From Isoptericola cucumis (GTDB lineage Bacteria > Actinomycetota > Actinomycetes > Actinomycetales > Cellulomonadaceae), in the NCBI RefSeq assembly GCF_014635665.1, contig NZ_BMDG01000010.1:151582-215581 (forward strand): a stretch of 64,000 nt of DNA. The letters run 5' to 3'. The position numbers and the translations under genes were made by a program. Shown piece after piece: positions 15,340 to 24,207 of the stretch (the stretch's first letter is position 1; each line of letters opens with the position of its first letter). The notes beneath the pieces are model-generated. The model saw nothing but the letters and a program-made list of their open reading frames with translations. It had not been told where the DNA came from and did not search any database.

Positions 15340-17901
15340 TCACAGGACGAGCGGGCCGAAGCAGACGAGCGGGACCGGCTCGGGCTCGTCGGCGACCGCG
15401 CGCGCGAGCGCCTCCCCCGGTCGCAGCCCGGCGCGCAGGCCCTCGTGGAGTGCGGGCATGACCCGCACCGCGACGTCGTCCCGCAAGGGGGCGACCGCCG
15501 CGATCACCGCCCGTGCGCCCATACGCAGCAGCACGCTCGTCAGACCGAGCGGCTCCCCTCCGTGCCGGATGCTCACCGACCCGACGTCACAGGCGGACAG
15601 CACCACGACCGACCGCGAGAGATCGCGGCCGTCGAGCTCGTGGGCGAACAGCGGACCGTCGGCCAGGAGGAGGCTCGAGAACATCGGGTTCTCCGGCTCG
15701 TGGGTCCCGTGGGCCGCGACGTGGACTACCGGCGCCCCCTCGATGGCCTCCGACACGGCCGCGCACGTGGCGGCGGGCCCGGTCAGGAGCCGGGCCCCGC
15801 TCCCCCAGGCGGCCGCGACCTGCTCGGCCTCCGTGACCGCCTGGCCCAGACCTGCCCCGGCCACCGAGAGCCCCGGACCTGGCGTCCAGTCGGCCTCGCC
15901 GCGGGCGACCCACGAGTTGACCACCGTCGACAGCCCACGTCGGGACGGCAGGGCCGCCCACGGCAACGACACCAGCCTGTCACGGGCCGCGACGTAGACG
16001 GGCCGTGCGCCGATGTCGAGCTGCCCGAGCAGGAGCCCGTCGAGACGTCCCAGAGCGGCCCGCAGCGAGGCAAGCACCACCTCCCGCATCGCGGTCGGCA
16101 GCAGAGGGTTCGCCAGGACCTGCTGGTCGGCGCGGACCCTCCGCGCGAGCTCGAGGTAGGGCGGCAACGGACCGAGGTCGATCAGCCGTGCCCCGGCCCC
16201 GTCGAGCCGGATCACGCGCACGCGGCCACCGTTCATCGTCAGGTTCAACACGACCCGGTCGGAGCCGGCGGCCCGGAGCTCGGCGCGCAGCGCCCGGGCC
16301 GACGCGGGGGTGGGAACGCCCCCGTCTCCGCCGGAGTGCCAGGTGCGCTCCCTCGCCTGGTGCTGCAGCTGCCGAGCGTCCCGGTGCAGGCCTGCTCGGG
16401 CGCCCATGTCCCGGCCCGTGGCCTGCTCGTCGGCCCTGAGCAGCCTGGCGCGCTCCATGAGGCGTCTTGCCGACACCACGAGCTCCGCCGTCCGCGGGTC
16501 GTCCGGCGGCCGCACCCTGCCGGAGCCGGCGAACGTCGCGCGACCGCGTTCCAGCGCGTCGAAGAGCGGGTCCGGGGAGGTCGAGAGCAGTGCCGCGTCG
16601 ATGTCCACACCCTGGAGACGGATGCCGTGCGCGGCGGCGCCGGTCACCGCCTCGACAGCGCCGAGCTGCTGCCGCTGCCCGGCGAGAAGGCGGTATCCCC
16701 GCCGTACCGCCGTGAGTCCCGAGCGCCGGTTCCCCTCACCGAACGTGCAGAGCGCGGCGACGACCTGCGCCCGCACGCGTGCGCCGAGCGCCATCCCCGG
16801 TGCCGGGGGGAGCATGCGCAGCTGCGCCCGCGACTCGTCGAACCTCCCGGCGCGGGCCCAGGCCTCCGCGGACAGCAGCCGGGCGTCGATGAGGATGCGT
16901 TCACCGCCCGGTTCGGCGCTCGCCCGCTCGCCGAGCTCCTCGGCGGCACGTGCCACCCGCAGGAGCTGAGCTCCCGAGGTGTCCTCGACGATCATGCCGA
17001 ACCGCGCGTCCAGACCCACGAGCTCGGCGCGCAGCGCGATGACACCATGGCCCGCCCGGCGGGCCCGGTCGCGCACCCGCCCGGCGAGCGCCTGCGCCTC
17101 GGCGTGCCGGGCGAGGCCCACGAGGCACCGTGCCTGCTCGAGCTCCGCGTCCAGCAGGTCGCGCGCTCCGCCCGTGGCCGCCAGGATCTCCGCCGCCCTC
17201 CGGAGCGCGGACTCCGCATCGGTCAGGAGCCCCGCCTCGTACAGCACCGCAGCCTTGTCCATGAGCCCGACGCCGGCGTGCTCCGGCGGCGCCGCCTCCG
17301 CAGCCCCGTCCATCGCACGGAGCGCCGCCGGCAGGTCGCCCCCCAGGTACAGGGCGTACCCGAGGTTGTGCTCGGCCATCGGGACGAGCTGCCCGTCACC
17401 GACCGCCCGCGCGATCTCCAGGCATCGTTGGAGGTCGTCGACCGCCTCGTCGATCTCGCCGACCTCGAGAAGCAGGGAACCGCGGTTGATGAGCACCGGG
17501 AGCATCTCGGTCTCGTCCACCAAGCCCTCCAGCGCCGTGTCGAGCTCGCGCCGTGCGCCGTCGTGGTCTCCCGAGCGCAGGAGCTGCAGCCCGAGGCTCG
17601 CGTGGACGAGCGCGACCAGCTCGGCGCTGCCGGCGCGCAGCGCCATCGCACCCGCGGCGGCGAGCTTGGCGAGGACGACCTCGCGGTCGGCGCCCAGCTC
17701 TCCCTCGCACGCGGCGATCCCCACGAGCACGCGGGCACGAAGGGCGGCGACCTGGCCGGCCGCGACGTCGGCATCGAGCGCGTCGAGCCGCGCCAGCACG
17801 CCCCGGTAGCGATCGAGCGCGCCGGCGAACTGCCGGTGAGCGCGCGCGTGCGCCCGGATCTGGTCGACTTCGCCTCGGACGGCCGCCAGCGCGTCGCTCA
17901 T
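15340..17901 (-). CDS. TPR-CHAT domain protein (caspase-like cysteine protease candidate)
   Basis: 853 aa, soluble. Roughly residues 1-420 form helical TPR-like repeats (for example [20 protein letters not shown] and [20 protein letters not shown]). The C-terminal 300 residues are a CHAT domain with the catalytic dyad visible: His731 in [15 protein letters not shown] and Cys771 in [11 protein letters not shown], followed by [24 protein letters not shown] proteins are caspase/separase-clan peptidases. The gene starts 17 nt after the subtilisin stop with GAAGGGTGAGG as ribosome-binding site, so the two are cotranscribed with the upstream sigma factor. The substrate is unknown; the neighbouring beta-sandwich protein or protease are candidates by inference. 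Confidence 0.9.
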   Translation of the reverse strand: MSDALAAVRGEVDQIRAHARAHRQFAGALDRYRGVLARLDALDADVAAGQVAALRARVLVGIAACEGELGADREVVLAKLAAAGAMALRAGSAELVALVHASLGLQLLRSGDHDGARRELDTALEGLVDETEMLPVLINRGSLLLEVGEIDEAVDDLQRCLEIARAVGDGQLVPMAEHNLGYALYLGGDLPAALRAMDGAAEAAPPEHAGVGLMDKAAVLYEAGLLTDAESALRRAAEILAATGGARDLLDAELEQARCLVGLARHAEAQALAGRVRDRARRAGHGVIALRAELVGLDARFGMIVEDTSGAQLLRVARAAEELGERASAEPGGERILIDARLLSAEAWARAGRFDESRAQLRMLPPAPGMALGARVRAQVVAALCTFGEGNRRSGLTAVRRGYRLLAGQRQQLGAVEAVTGAAAHGIRLQGVDIDAALLSTSPDPLFDALERGRATFAGSGRVRPPDDPRTAELVVSARRLMERARLLRADEQATGRDMGARAGLHRDARQLQHQARERTWHSGGDGGVPTPASARALRAELRAAGSDRVVLNLTMNGGRVRVIRLDGAGARLIDLGPLPPYLELARRVRADQQVLANPLLPTAMREVVLASLRAALGRLDGLLLGQLDIGARPVYVAARDRLVSLPWAALPSRRGLSTVVNSWVARGEADWTPGPGLSVAGAGLGQAVTEAEQVAAAWGSGARLLTGPAATCAAVSEAIEGAPVVHVAAHGTHEPENPMFSSLLLADGPLFAHELDGRDLSRSVVVLSACDVGSVSIRHGGEPLGLTSVLLRMGARAVIAAVAPLRDDVAVRVMPALHEGLRAGLRPGEALARAVADEPEPVPLVCFGPLVL

Positions 17902-17918
17902 GCCTCACCCTTCGTGCA

Positions 17919-19721
17919 TCACCCCGGGGTGGACACGTCGCCGTGCGACAGGCCTCCTGTCGCCCCTGAGATGGCTCGCCAGACCGCCGCCACTCGCTCC
18001 GCGGCGCCCCCGTCGGCCGAGCCGACCGATCCGGCGAGCGTAGCGTCGTCGCCCCGGGCACGCCGGTCCCGGTCCGCGAGCAGCTCGCGGGCGATCTCGC
18101 CCGCGAGGACCGGTGCCGCGAACGACGTGCCGCTCCAGGTCGCGAAGCCTCCCTGGAAGCCCTCGGGGTCGATCGTGGAGCGGACCGCGTCGTCGTAGCG
18201 CTCCTTCAGCCGCACCGACGGTGTGAGCGGGCCGTCGAGCGTCTGCGGGACGGTGCTGACGACGGCCGCCCCCGGCCGGGTGCACGTCACCCAGGGACCG
18301 TCGTTGCTGAAGAGCGCGGTCGTCCCGTCGGGGTTCGTCGCCCCGACGGCGAGGATCGGCGGCCGGTTCTCGCTCGTGTCGCGCGGGACGGTGATCCGCG
18401 GTGGGGTCGCGCGCCGGTCGACCTCGGGGGCGAAGGCGGCCGGGTACTCGGGCCGTGTCTCGCCGTCGTTCCCCGCGGCGACCACGACCGCCACACCCTC
18501 CTCGCGCAGGCGCGCGAGGACCTCCGAGAGCGGGTGATCCCACTGCAGGTCCTCGGGCTGCTCGTGGTAGTAGCCCAGGGGCAGGACCACGACGTCGATC
18601 GCGACGCTGTCCGGTTCGCCCGCGAGGCCGCGGCGGTGGAACCGGAGGAGCCGTCGCAGGGACTCGATCACCTCGGACTCGACCGCGGACCCCGACCCGC
18701 CGACCGCGCGGACCGGCAGGAGCAGCGCGTCCGGGCAGGTCTGGTGGACGATCCCCGCGATGAACGTCCCGTGCCCCGCGACCGGGTCCAGCGGTCCTGT
18801 GAGCGGGGCCGTGCTCGCGCCGCCGATCTCGGCGTCCTCCTCGGGCAGGCGCGGCGTCGGGTACGTACCGATCGGGCCGTCCGGGAGCGAGGCCCCGCGG
18901 ATCACCACGCCGTTGCCGTCGTCCGACCCGGACCCGTAGGTCCCGAACCACTCGTGGGTCCCGATGCCCGTGTCGACGATCGCGACCACGGGACGCGCCC
19001 CGCCGTCCGGGGTCCGGAAGTGGTCGCCGTCCTCCCGCACGCGCCGCGGCGGCGGCGACCCGAGCCTCGCCACCGGGGACCGGCCCCCGCTGCCCGGGGC
19101 GCCGTACTCCCGCATGCCGTGGGCGGTGAAGGGATGGGTGGTGAACGGGTGCGTCGTGAACGGGTGCGTCGTGAACGGATGCGTCGTGAACGGGTGCGTC
19201 GTGAACGGATGCGTCGTGAACGGGAGCGCCGACATCACGTGGTCCAGGTTGAGCCGCCACGGCACGGACTCGTCGCGGGAGTCCGCCTCGAGCACCTCCC
19301 AGGCGTCGGGCTGGACGTCCGGACGGTCGGCGATGAGCCGCAGGACGAAGCCCTGGTCCTCGTCGACGAGGTCCAGGGGATCCGTGTCCGCGGACGCCTC
19401 TGCGCCCTGGCGGTACCTCACCTCCACACCCAGGTGGCAGCCCTGGCTCCGCGCGGCGCGCTCGAACCCCGCGACCTCGGCGTCGTCGTCGGCGCTCGGG
19501 TCGAGCTGGAGGACCGAGGGCAGGTCCGGGGTGTCGTCCGGCCGACGGAGCCTTCCTCTGATCGGGTCCGGGAGCCCGCCCTGGACGAGGAGACGGTCGG
19601 CGACGTACCAGGTCGGCGCGACGTCACGCTGCCCGGGACGGCGTCGGACGGTGCTGGGGTCCAGGTATCGGACCGACGGGTCGGGCCTTCTGGGCGCCGG
19701 TCCTACGGGCGACTCGCTCAC
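17919..19721 (-). CDS. subtilisin-family (S8) serine protease with PFTTH repeat
   Basis: 600 aa with no signal peptide or membrane segment, so probably cytoplasmic. The triad is complete: Asp250 (VVAIVDTGIG), His317 (AGHGTFIAGIV) and Ser533 (WSGTSFAAPVLAG), with Asn418 (AAGND) as oxyanion-hole residue. An unusual N-terminal region (1-166) is followed by seven tandem pentapeptides, PFTTH x6 then PFTAH (residues 167-201), just before the catalytic domain where a propeptide junction would lie. Start GTG (19719-19721) follows GGAAGGGGAG. It lies in one operon with the ECF sigma, the beta-sandwich gene and the CHAT protease. A regulated intracellular protease is inferred. Confidence 0.92.
   Translation of the reverse strand: MSESPVGPAPRRPDPSVRYLDPSTVRRRPGQRDVAPTWYVADRLLVQGGLPDPIRGRLRRPDDTPDLPSVLQLDPSADDDAEVAGFERAARSQGCHLGVEVRYRQGAEASADTDPLDLVDEDQGFVLRLIADRPDVQPDAWEVLEADSRDESVPWRLNLDHVMSALPFTTHPFTTHPFTTHPFTTHPFTTHPFTTHPFTAHGMREYGAPGSGGRSPVARLGSPPPRRVREDGDHFRTPDGGARPVVAIVDTGIGTHEWFGTYGSGSDDGNGVVIRGASLPDGPIGTYPTPRLPEEDAEIGGASTAPLTGPLDPVAGHGTFIAGIVHQTCPDALLLPVRAVGGSGSAVESEVIESLRRLLRFHRRGLAGEPDSVAIDVVVLPLGYYHEQPEDLQWDHPLSEVLARLREEGVAVVVAAGNDGETRPEYPAAFAPEVDRRATPPRITVPRDTSENRPPILAVGATNPDGTTALFSNDGPWVTCTRPGAAVVSTVPQTLDGPLTPSVRLKERYDDAVRSTIDPEGFQGGFATWSGTSFAAPVLAGEIARELLADRDRRARGDDATLAGSVGSADGGAAERVAAVWRAISGATGGLSHGDVSTPG
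19119..19223 (-). repeat. 15-bp coding tandem repeat (PFTTH x7)
   Basis: Seven consecutive 15-bp units encode PFTTH (the last is PFTAH) within the subtilisin gene. His codons vary between CAT and CAC, and the last two units use different Thr and Pro codons while keeping the peptide. This argues for selection on the amino-acid sequence rather than very recent slippage. Confidence 0.95.
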
Positions 19722-19833
19722 GTGCTCCCCTTCCAGGTGGCGCGCGTCGGTGGACGCGCGGCGGGGCGGCGGTGTGGTGCCGCGCCCAGGACTGCTCAGG
19801 TCGTCGAGGTCAGATGTGACGTCGTCCGGGAGA

Positions 19834-20349
19834 TCAGAGCTCGATCACCGGAGTGGCGACGGTGACGTCGTCACCGCCGGCCAGGTGCACGAGCAGGCTC
19901 GTCGGCCCACGATCGACGGCGGAGAACGCGAAGCGACCGTCGGCATCGGCGTCGGTGGTGCGCTCGCCCCCCGGCTGGCGCAGCTCCACCGTGAGCGTGT
20001 CGGCCGGCGCGACCCAGCCGTCGACGCGCACGTGCGCGCCGTCGTCGTCCGCGGACAGGGCGATCATGACCGTCAGCCGTTCGTGCGTGAACGTGATGGT
20101 GCGCGCCTCGAGCGGTGCGGCGTCGCCGCGCACGGAGCCCGCCGGCGCGGTGATCTGCTGCAGCTCCATCACCTCGGCCTCGAGCCGGGCGAGCGTCATC
20201 GCGAACAGCGACCGCTCGACGAGGCTCTCCGGCACCGGGTCGGTGGCGCGCACGGCGCGTCCCAGCCGGTCCAGCAGCGCCACGTCGACGTGGTCGAGGG
20301 CGTCGTCCTCCCCGGGCACGGGCGTGCTTCCTGCGTCCTGCCTGCTCAT
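19834..20349 (-). CDS. small soluble beta-sandwich protein, candidate sigma regulator
   Basis: 171 aa. I do not recognise a named family with certainty. Residues 1-70 are predicted helical (DALDHVDVALLDRLGRAVRA, then PESLVERSLFAMTLARLEAE). Residues 80-171 look like a carboxypeptidase-regulatory/Ig-like beta-sandwich (for example TDADADGRFAFSAVDRG). There is no membrane segment and no zinc-binding anti-sigma motif. The ATG overlaps the stop of the sigma gene (ATGA), the usual arrangement of a sigma factor with its regulator. Role as anti-sigma or protease substrate is inference from position only. Confidence 0.75.
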   Translation of the reverse strand: MSRQDAGSTPVPGEDDALDHVDVALLDRLGRAVRATDPVPESLVERSLFAMTLARLEAEVMELQQITAPAGSVRGDAAPLEARTITFTHERLTVMIALSADDDGAHVRVDGWVAPADTLTVELRQPGGERTTDADADGRFAFSAVDRGPTSLLVHLAGGDDVTVATPVIEL

Positions 20350-20981
20350 GTCCACGAGGCCTCCCCCTGCTCCGTGAGGACGGCGCGCAGCTTCGCCAGG
20401 CACCGTCCCCGAGTGGCACCGATGCTTCCCACCGGCATGCCGATCGATGCCGAGATCGCCTTGTAGTCCGGGCGGTCGGCGAGCGAGACGAGCCGCAGCA
20501 GCTCCTGGCACCGCTGCGGGAGCCGCTTGAGCGACGACCACAGCAACCGGTCGCGCTCGTCGCGCAGCACCTCGTCCTCCGGCCCCGGGCCGAAGTCCGG
20601 CAGGGCCGCAGCTCCTTCCGTCACGTCGTCGGGCAGCTCGGTGCGCCGCCGTGCGTCCGTGCGGTCCTTGCGCACCGCCTGCCACGCGGCCCGGCGCGCC
20701 GTGACCAGCAGCCACTTCAGCACGGCCTTCGGCTCCGCGATGGTGTCGGCGTGCCGCACCAGCGCCGCCCAGGTGGACTGCACGACGTCGTCCGCGACGT
20801 CCCGGTCGGCTCCCTGGGCCCGCACCGTGTGCCACAGCAGCGGGGTGGCCTCGCGCACGAGGTCGGTGAGGGCGTCGGTCCGCCCCTCGCGGTACTCCAG
20901 CAGCGCGCGGGCGGCCCGGTCCCCCAGGCTCTCCTCCGCGTCGCGGGCACCGCCGAGCGGGTCGTGGCTGGTGGGTGACAT
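20346..20981 (-). CDS. ECF-type RNA polymerase sigma factor
   Basis: 211 aa from ATG 20979-20981; the frame extends upstream but has no better start. Region sigma-2 covers about residues 30-110 (DVADDVVQSTWAALVRH) and sigma-4 about 145-205 (LLWSSLKRLPQRCQELLRLV, then GMPVGSIGATRGRCLAKLR helix-turn-helix). It lacks sigma-1 and sigma-3, as expected of ECF factors. First gene of the sigma/beta-sandwich/subtilisin/CHAT cassette, translationally coupled to the next gene. Likely controls its own operon, but no repeated promoter motif could be confirmed. Confidence 0.92.
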   Translation of the reverse strand: MSPTSHDPLGGARDAEESLGDRAARALLEYREGRTDALTDLVREATPLLWHTVRAQGADRDVADDVVQSTWAALVRHADTIAEPKAVLKWLLVTARRAAWQAVRKDRTDARRRTELPDDVTEGAAALPDFGPGPEDEVLRDERDRLLWSSLKRLPQRCQELLRLVSLADRPDYKAISASIGMPVGSIGATRGRCLAKLRAVLTEQGEASWT

Positions 20982-21209
20982 TGCTGGTCGCACCTCACGA
21001 GGGCTCGTCGATTCGCCGGGGCTACCTTGCCCCGCAGCCTTAGAGCCTACGGCGTGCGCCGACGACGCACTGCCGGGTCGCGTCGTCATGCGGGGTCTCC
21101 CTCCGGGCGCGTGCCGGTGCGGTGTGCTCGTCATCGCACGGTAGGGAGCGTGGTCCACGGGCCCTGATACACGCCGTCACCACCGGATCCGTCGTCGGTC
21201 CCGGGGACG

Positions 21210-21247
21210 ACGACGGCCCGGCACCCTCGCGGGTGCCGGGCCGTCGT
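21210..21247 (-). terminator. rplKA terminator
   Basis: A perfect 17-bp stem (ACGACGGCCCGGCACCC arm) with a TCGC tetraloop begins 32 nt after the rplA stop. It insulates the ribosomal transcript from the sigma/CHAT cassette downstream. The 230 nt between it and the sigma gene contain no supportable gene and must hold the cassette promoter. Confidence 0.85.
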
Positions 21248-21278
21248 GGCAGCTCTCGTCAGCGGGTCCCCGTGGGGA

Positions 21279-21989
21279 TCACGCCTCCTCGAGGAGCTTC
21301 GTGGTGCGCGACTGGTCGAGCGGGATGCCCGGGCCCATCGTCGTCGCCATCGTGGCCTTGGTGATGTACCGGCCCTTCGAGGACGACGGCTTCAGACGCA
21401 GGACCTCGTCGAGCGCCGCCGCGTAGTTCTCCACCAGCGCCTTCTCGTCGAAGGAGGCCTTGCCGATGATGAAGTGCAGGTTCGAGTGCTTGTCGACGCG
21501 GAACTCGATCTTGCCGCCCTTGATGTCGTTGACAGCCTTGGTCACGTCCATCGTCACGGTGCCGGTCTTCGGGTTCGGCATGAGACCGCGGGGGCCCAGC
21601 ACCTTGCCCAGACGACCGACCTTGCCCATGAGGTCCGGCGTCGCCACGGCGGCGTCGAAGTCGGTGTACCCGCCCGCGACCTTGGCGATCAGGTCGTCGC
21701 CACCGACCTCGTCGGCGCCGGCGGCGAGGGCCTCCTCGGCCTTCGCGGCGTTCGCGAAGACGAGCACGCGGGCCGTCTTGCCGGTGCCGTGCGGCAGGTT
21801 GACCGTGCCGCGGACCATCTGGTCGGCCTTGCGAGGGTCGACGCCCAGGCGGAACACGACCTCGACGGTCGCGTCGTACTTGACCGTCGCGGTCTCCTTG
21901 GCGAGGCGGACCGCCTCGAGGGGGCTGTAGAGCTCGTCGCGGTCGATCTTCGCCGCGGCGGCGCGGTATGCCTTGCTGCGCGTTGCCAT
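21279..21989 (-). CDS. rplA: 50S ribosomal protein L1
   Basis: 236 aa, normal L1 length, from ATG 21987-21989 ([20 protein letters not shown]) preceded by AGAAGGAGAAGCAG. Contains the L1 signatures [14 protein letters not shown] and [21 protein letters not shown]1 forms the mobile L1 stalk that helps release E-site tRNA and represses rplKA by binding its mRNA. Follows rplK after a 116-nt spacer with two hairpins. Confidence 0.98.
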   Translation of the reverse strand: MATRSKAYRAAAAKIDRDELYSPLEAVRLAKETATVKYDATVEVVFRLGVDPRKADQMVRGTVNLPHGTGKTARVLVFANAAKAEEALAAGADEVGGDDLIAKVAGGYTDFDAAVATPDLMGKVGRLGKVLGPRGLMPNPKTGTVTMDVTKAVNDIKGGKIEFRVDKHSNLHFIIGKASFDEKALVENYAAALDEVLRLKPSSSKGRYITKATMATTMGPGIPLDQSRTTKLLEEA

Positions 21990-22043
21990 CTGCTTCTCCT
22001 TCTGCAGTCGTGGTGAGCGGGTCCGCGCGGACCCTGCCACGTG

Positions 22044-22098
22044 CCCGGCGACGATCGCCGGGCGGGTCGCGCCGGCCCGGATCGCTCCGGGCCGGCGC
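22044..22098 (-). promoter_or_regulatory. double hairpin in the rplK-rplA spacer
   Basis: Two perfect stem-loops lie between rplK and rplA: 22069-22098 (13-bp stem GCGCCGGCCCGGA, 4-nt loop) directly after the rplK stop, and 22044-22062 (8-bp stem, 3-nt loop). They resemble an intra-operon attenuator or mRNA-stabilising element. L1 feedback sites are usually in the rplK leader, so the function here is open. Confidence 0.5.
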
Positions 22099-22105
22099 GG
22101 GGTCG

Positions 22106-22540
22106 TCACTCGGAAACGGTGATGCCCATCGAGCGGGCGGTGCCCGCGACGATCTTCATCGCCGAGTCGATGTCGTTCGCGTTGAGGTCGGCCAGCTTGG
22201 TCTGGGCGATCTCACGGACCTGGTCCGGCGTCAGCGACGCGACCTTGACGGTGTGCGGGGTCGCGGAACCCTTGGCCACACCCGCGGCCTTCTTGATGAG
22301 CTCGGCCGCCGGCGGCGTCTTCGTGATGAACGTGAACGAGCGGTCCTCGTACACGGTGATCTCGACGGGGACCACGTTGCCGCGCTGCGACTCGGTGGCC
22401 GCGTTGTAGGCCTTGCAGAACTCCATGATGTTCACGCCATGCTGACCGAGCGCGGGGCCGATCGGCGGGGCGGGCGTGGCCGCACCGGCGTTGATCTGGA
22501 GCTTGATGAGGCCGGAGACCTTCTTGGACTTGGGAGGCAT
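22106..22540 (-). CDS. rplK: 50S ribosomal protein L11
   Basis: 144 aa starting [20 protein letters not shown], with the conserved [19 protein letters not shown]. It forms the GTPase-associated centre with 23S rRNA and is needed for RelA-type stringent sensing; it is also the thiostrepton target region. The N-terminal Pro-rich segment looks wild type. Second transcript element after nusG (102-nt gap). Confidence 0.98.
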   Translation of the reverse strand: MPPKSKKVSGLIKLQINAGAATPAPPIGPALGQHGVNIMEFCKAYNAATESQRGNVVPVEITVYEDRSFTFITKTPPAAELIKKAAGVAKGSATPHTVKVASLTPDQVREIAQTKLADLNANDIDSAMKIVAGTARSMGITVSE

Positions 22541-22642
22541 GAGCTTTCCTGGCTTCCTGTTTCGTGGGCCGACGCCGTGGGCGATGACCCGGTTGCACTG
22601 CTGCCGCTGCGGCGGTCGCGACGGGCGCGACCACCGACGGGA

Positions 22643-23488
22643 TCAGATCTTGGCGACCTGGTTGAACGACAGCTCGACCGGGGTCTCCCGGCCGAAGATG
22701 GAGACGAGGACCTTGAGCTTGGCGGCCTCGACGTTGATCTCGGAGATCGTGGCGGGGAGCGTGTCGAACGGGCCGTCCGTGACGGTCACCGACTCGCCCA
22801 CCTCGAAGTCGACCTCGACGGGCGCGGCCGCGGTCGCCCCGGACGACGCGGCGGCCGACCCGGTCTGCGCGGCGGCGGCCGGCTGCGCCTCGAGGAACGA
22901 CGGCGCGAGCATCGAGTACACCTCGTCGAGCGTCAGCGGGACGGGCTGGTGGGTGTGCCCCACGAAGCCGGTGACGCCCGGGGTGTGGCGCACGGCGCCC
23001 CACGACTCGTCGGTGAGGTCCATGCGCACGAGGACGTAACCGGGGATCCGGACGCGGCGGACGGTCTTCTTCTGCGCGTTCTTGATCTCGGTCACCTCCT
23101 CCATGGGGACCTCGATCTGGAAGATGTAGTCCTCCATGTTCAGGCTCTGGATGCGGTTCTCCAGGTTCGCCTTCACACGGTTCTCGTAGCCGGCGTACGA
23201 GTGGATGACGTACCAGTCGCCGAACTGCGTGCGCAGCGTGCGGCGGAACTCCTCGGCCGGGTCCTCGATGACGTCGCCGTCGGCGTCCGCCGGGCGCTCG
23301 GCGTCCTCGGGCTCGTCGACCTCGCCCGGCTCGTCGGCGGCCTCGGCCGGCGCCTCGTCGTCGTCCGCCTGCGCAGCCGTCACGTCCGTGGTCTCGTCCG
23401 CGGGCACGTCGACGTCCGCCGCGTCGCCGGCGGCGTCGGGCTGCGTGGGGTCGACGTTCTCCGTCTGGTCCAGCGGATCCTGGGACAC
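22643..23488 (-). CDS. nusG: transcription termination/antitermination factor NusG
   Basis: 281 aa from a GTG at 23486-23488 ([15 protein letters not shown]). As in other actinobacteria it has a long acidic low-complexity N-terminal extension (about 80 residues) before the NGN domain ([20 protein letters not shown]) and a C-terminal KOW domain ([13 protein letters not shown] ... [21 protein letters not shown]). It binds RNA polymerase and links it to Rho or ribosomes. An Ala/Thr-rich linker separates the two domains. Cotranscribed after secE. Confidence 0.96.
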   Translation of the reverse strand: MSQDPLDQTENVDPTQPDAAGDAADVDVPADETTDVTAAQADDDEAPAEAADEPGEVDEPEDAERPADADGDVIEDPAEEFRRTLRTQFGDWYVIHSYAGYENRVKANLENRIQSLNMEDYIFQIEVPMEEVTEIKNAQKKTVRRVRIPGYVLVRMDLTDESWGAVRHTPGVTGFVGHTHQPVPLTLDEVYSMLAPSFLEAQPAAAAQTGSAAASSGATAAAPVEVDFEVGESVTVTDGPFDTLPATISEINVEAAKLKVLVSIFGRETPVELSFNQVAKI

Positions 23489-23559
23489 GAACGAACCTGC
23501 TTTCTGACTGCTGCTGGGTGTGGGACGGGCGCCCTGGCGGGTGCCCGACGGGTCGGGCG

Positions 23560-23808
23560 TCAGTCGCCGAAGACGGCGAGGACGCCCAGGCCGATGACGT
23601 AGTCGAGCGCCGTCACGAAGAGCATGACCACGGTGACGAACACCAGGACGACGATCGTGTAGTTGATCAGCTCCGACCGCGTCGGGGTGACCACCTTGCG
23701 CAGCTCGCCGACGACCTGCCGGACGAAGAGCGCGATACGGGCGAACACGTTGCGACGCTTGCCCTCGCGGGCGCCGTCGTGCACGGCCTCGGCCGGCGAC
23801 TCGCTCAC
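23560..23808 (-). CDS. secE: preprotein translocase subunit SecE
   Basis: 82 aa with a single C-terminal membrane helix (about residues 48-75, [20 protein letters not shown]) and the conserved preceding amphipathic segment [18 protein letters not shown]. SecE clamps SecY in the Sec translocon. ATG start; it lies between tRNA-Trp and nusG, the standard bacterial order. Confidence 0.97.
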   Translation of the reverse strand: MSESPAEAVHDGAREGKRRNVFARIALFVRQVVGELRKVVTPTRSELINYTIVVLVFVTVVMLFVTALDYVIGLGVLAVFGD

Positions 23809-23940
23809 TGCTGTACCCCGTTTCGCGTTCGAACCGCGGCCGCGCCACCTGCCGGTGACGCACCCACGGCACAGACTCCTGGCGTTCCGGGGTCACGTGG
23901 CGTGCGGCCCCGCTGCGCGCGGCCCCGCGGGGGATCACGC

Positions 23941-24016
23941 TGGCAGGGTAGACAGGACTCGAACCTGCAACCTGCGGTTTTGGAGACCGCTGCGCTACCA
24001 ATTGCGCCACTACCCT
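23941..24016 (-). tRNA. tRNA-Trp (anticodon CCA)
   Basis: Cloverleaf reads from AGGGTAGTGGCGCAATTGG with anticodon loop CTCCAAA (anticodon CCA), T-arm GGTTCGAGTCC and acceptor end CTACCCT-G. The 3' CCA is encoded (23941-23943). It precedes secE, as in many actinobacteria. Confidence 0.97.
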
Positions 24017-24098
24017 TCGTGCCCGACGCCCGCACGAACCACCCCGCAGGGCGCGTTCGAGCTTGGTGGGCATCAACCACCGAGGGACAACTGTACGC

Positions 24099-24134
24099 GA
24101 CGCCGGGGCGTGGGTCGAACCACGCCCCGGCGTC
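24099..24134. other. 15-bp perfect hairpin between divergent tRNA-Trp and ABC genes
   Basis: Stem GACGCCGGGGCGTGG/CCACGCCCCGGCGTC with a 6-nt loop. It looks like an intrinsic terminator but sits between divergent units, where none is needed. It may insulate the two promoters or be left over from an older minus-strand neighbour of tRNA-Trp. Confidence 0.6.
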
Positions 24135-24207
24135 CGTCGACCGGTGGACACGAGGTCCAGCCGTCCGGTGCTCGTGCACGGCACCCGCGCCGCGCGAGGC
24201 TCGGGTC

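Noticed and set aside
14926..18198. Long plus-strand frame opposite the CHAT gene
   Set aside because: Translation is Arg/Pro/His-rich shadow coding; the minus-strand CHAT frame has real catalytic motifs and ribosome-binding site.
19119..19223. CRISPR-like array
   Set aside because: Units are 15 bp, contiguous and in frame with PFTTH; there are no spacers.
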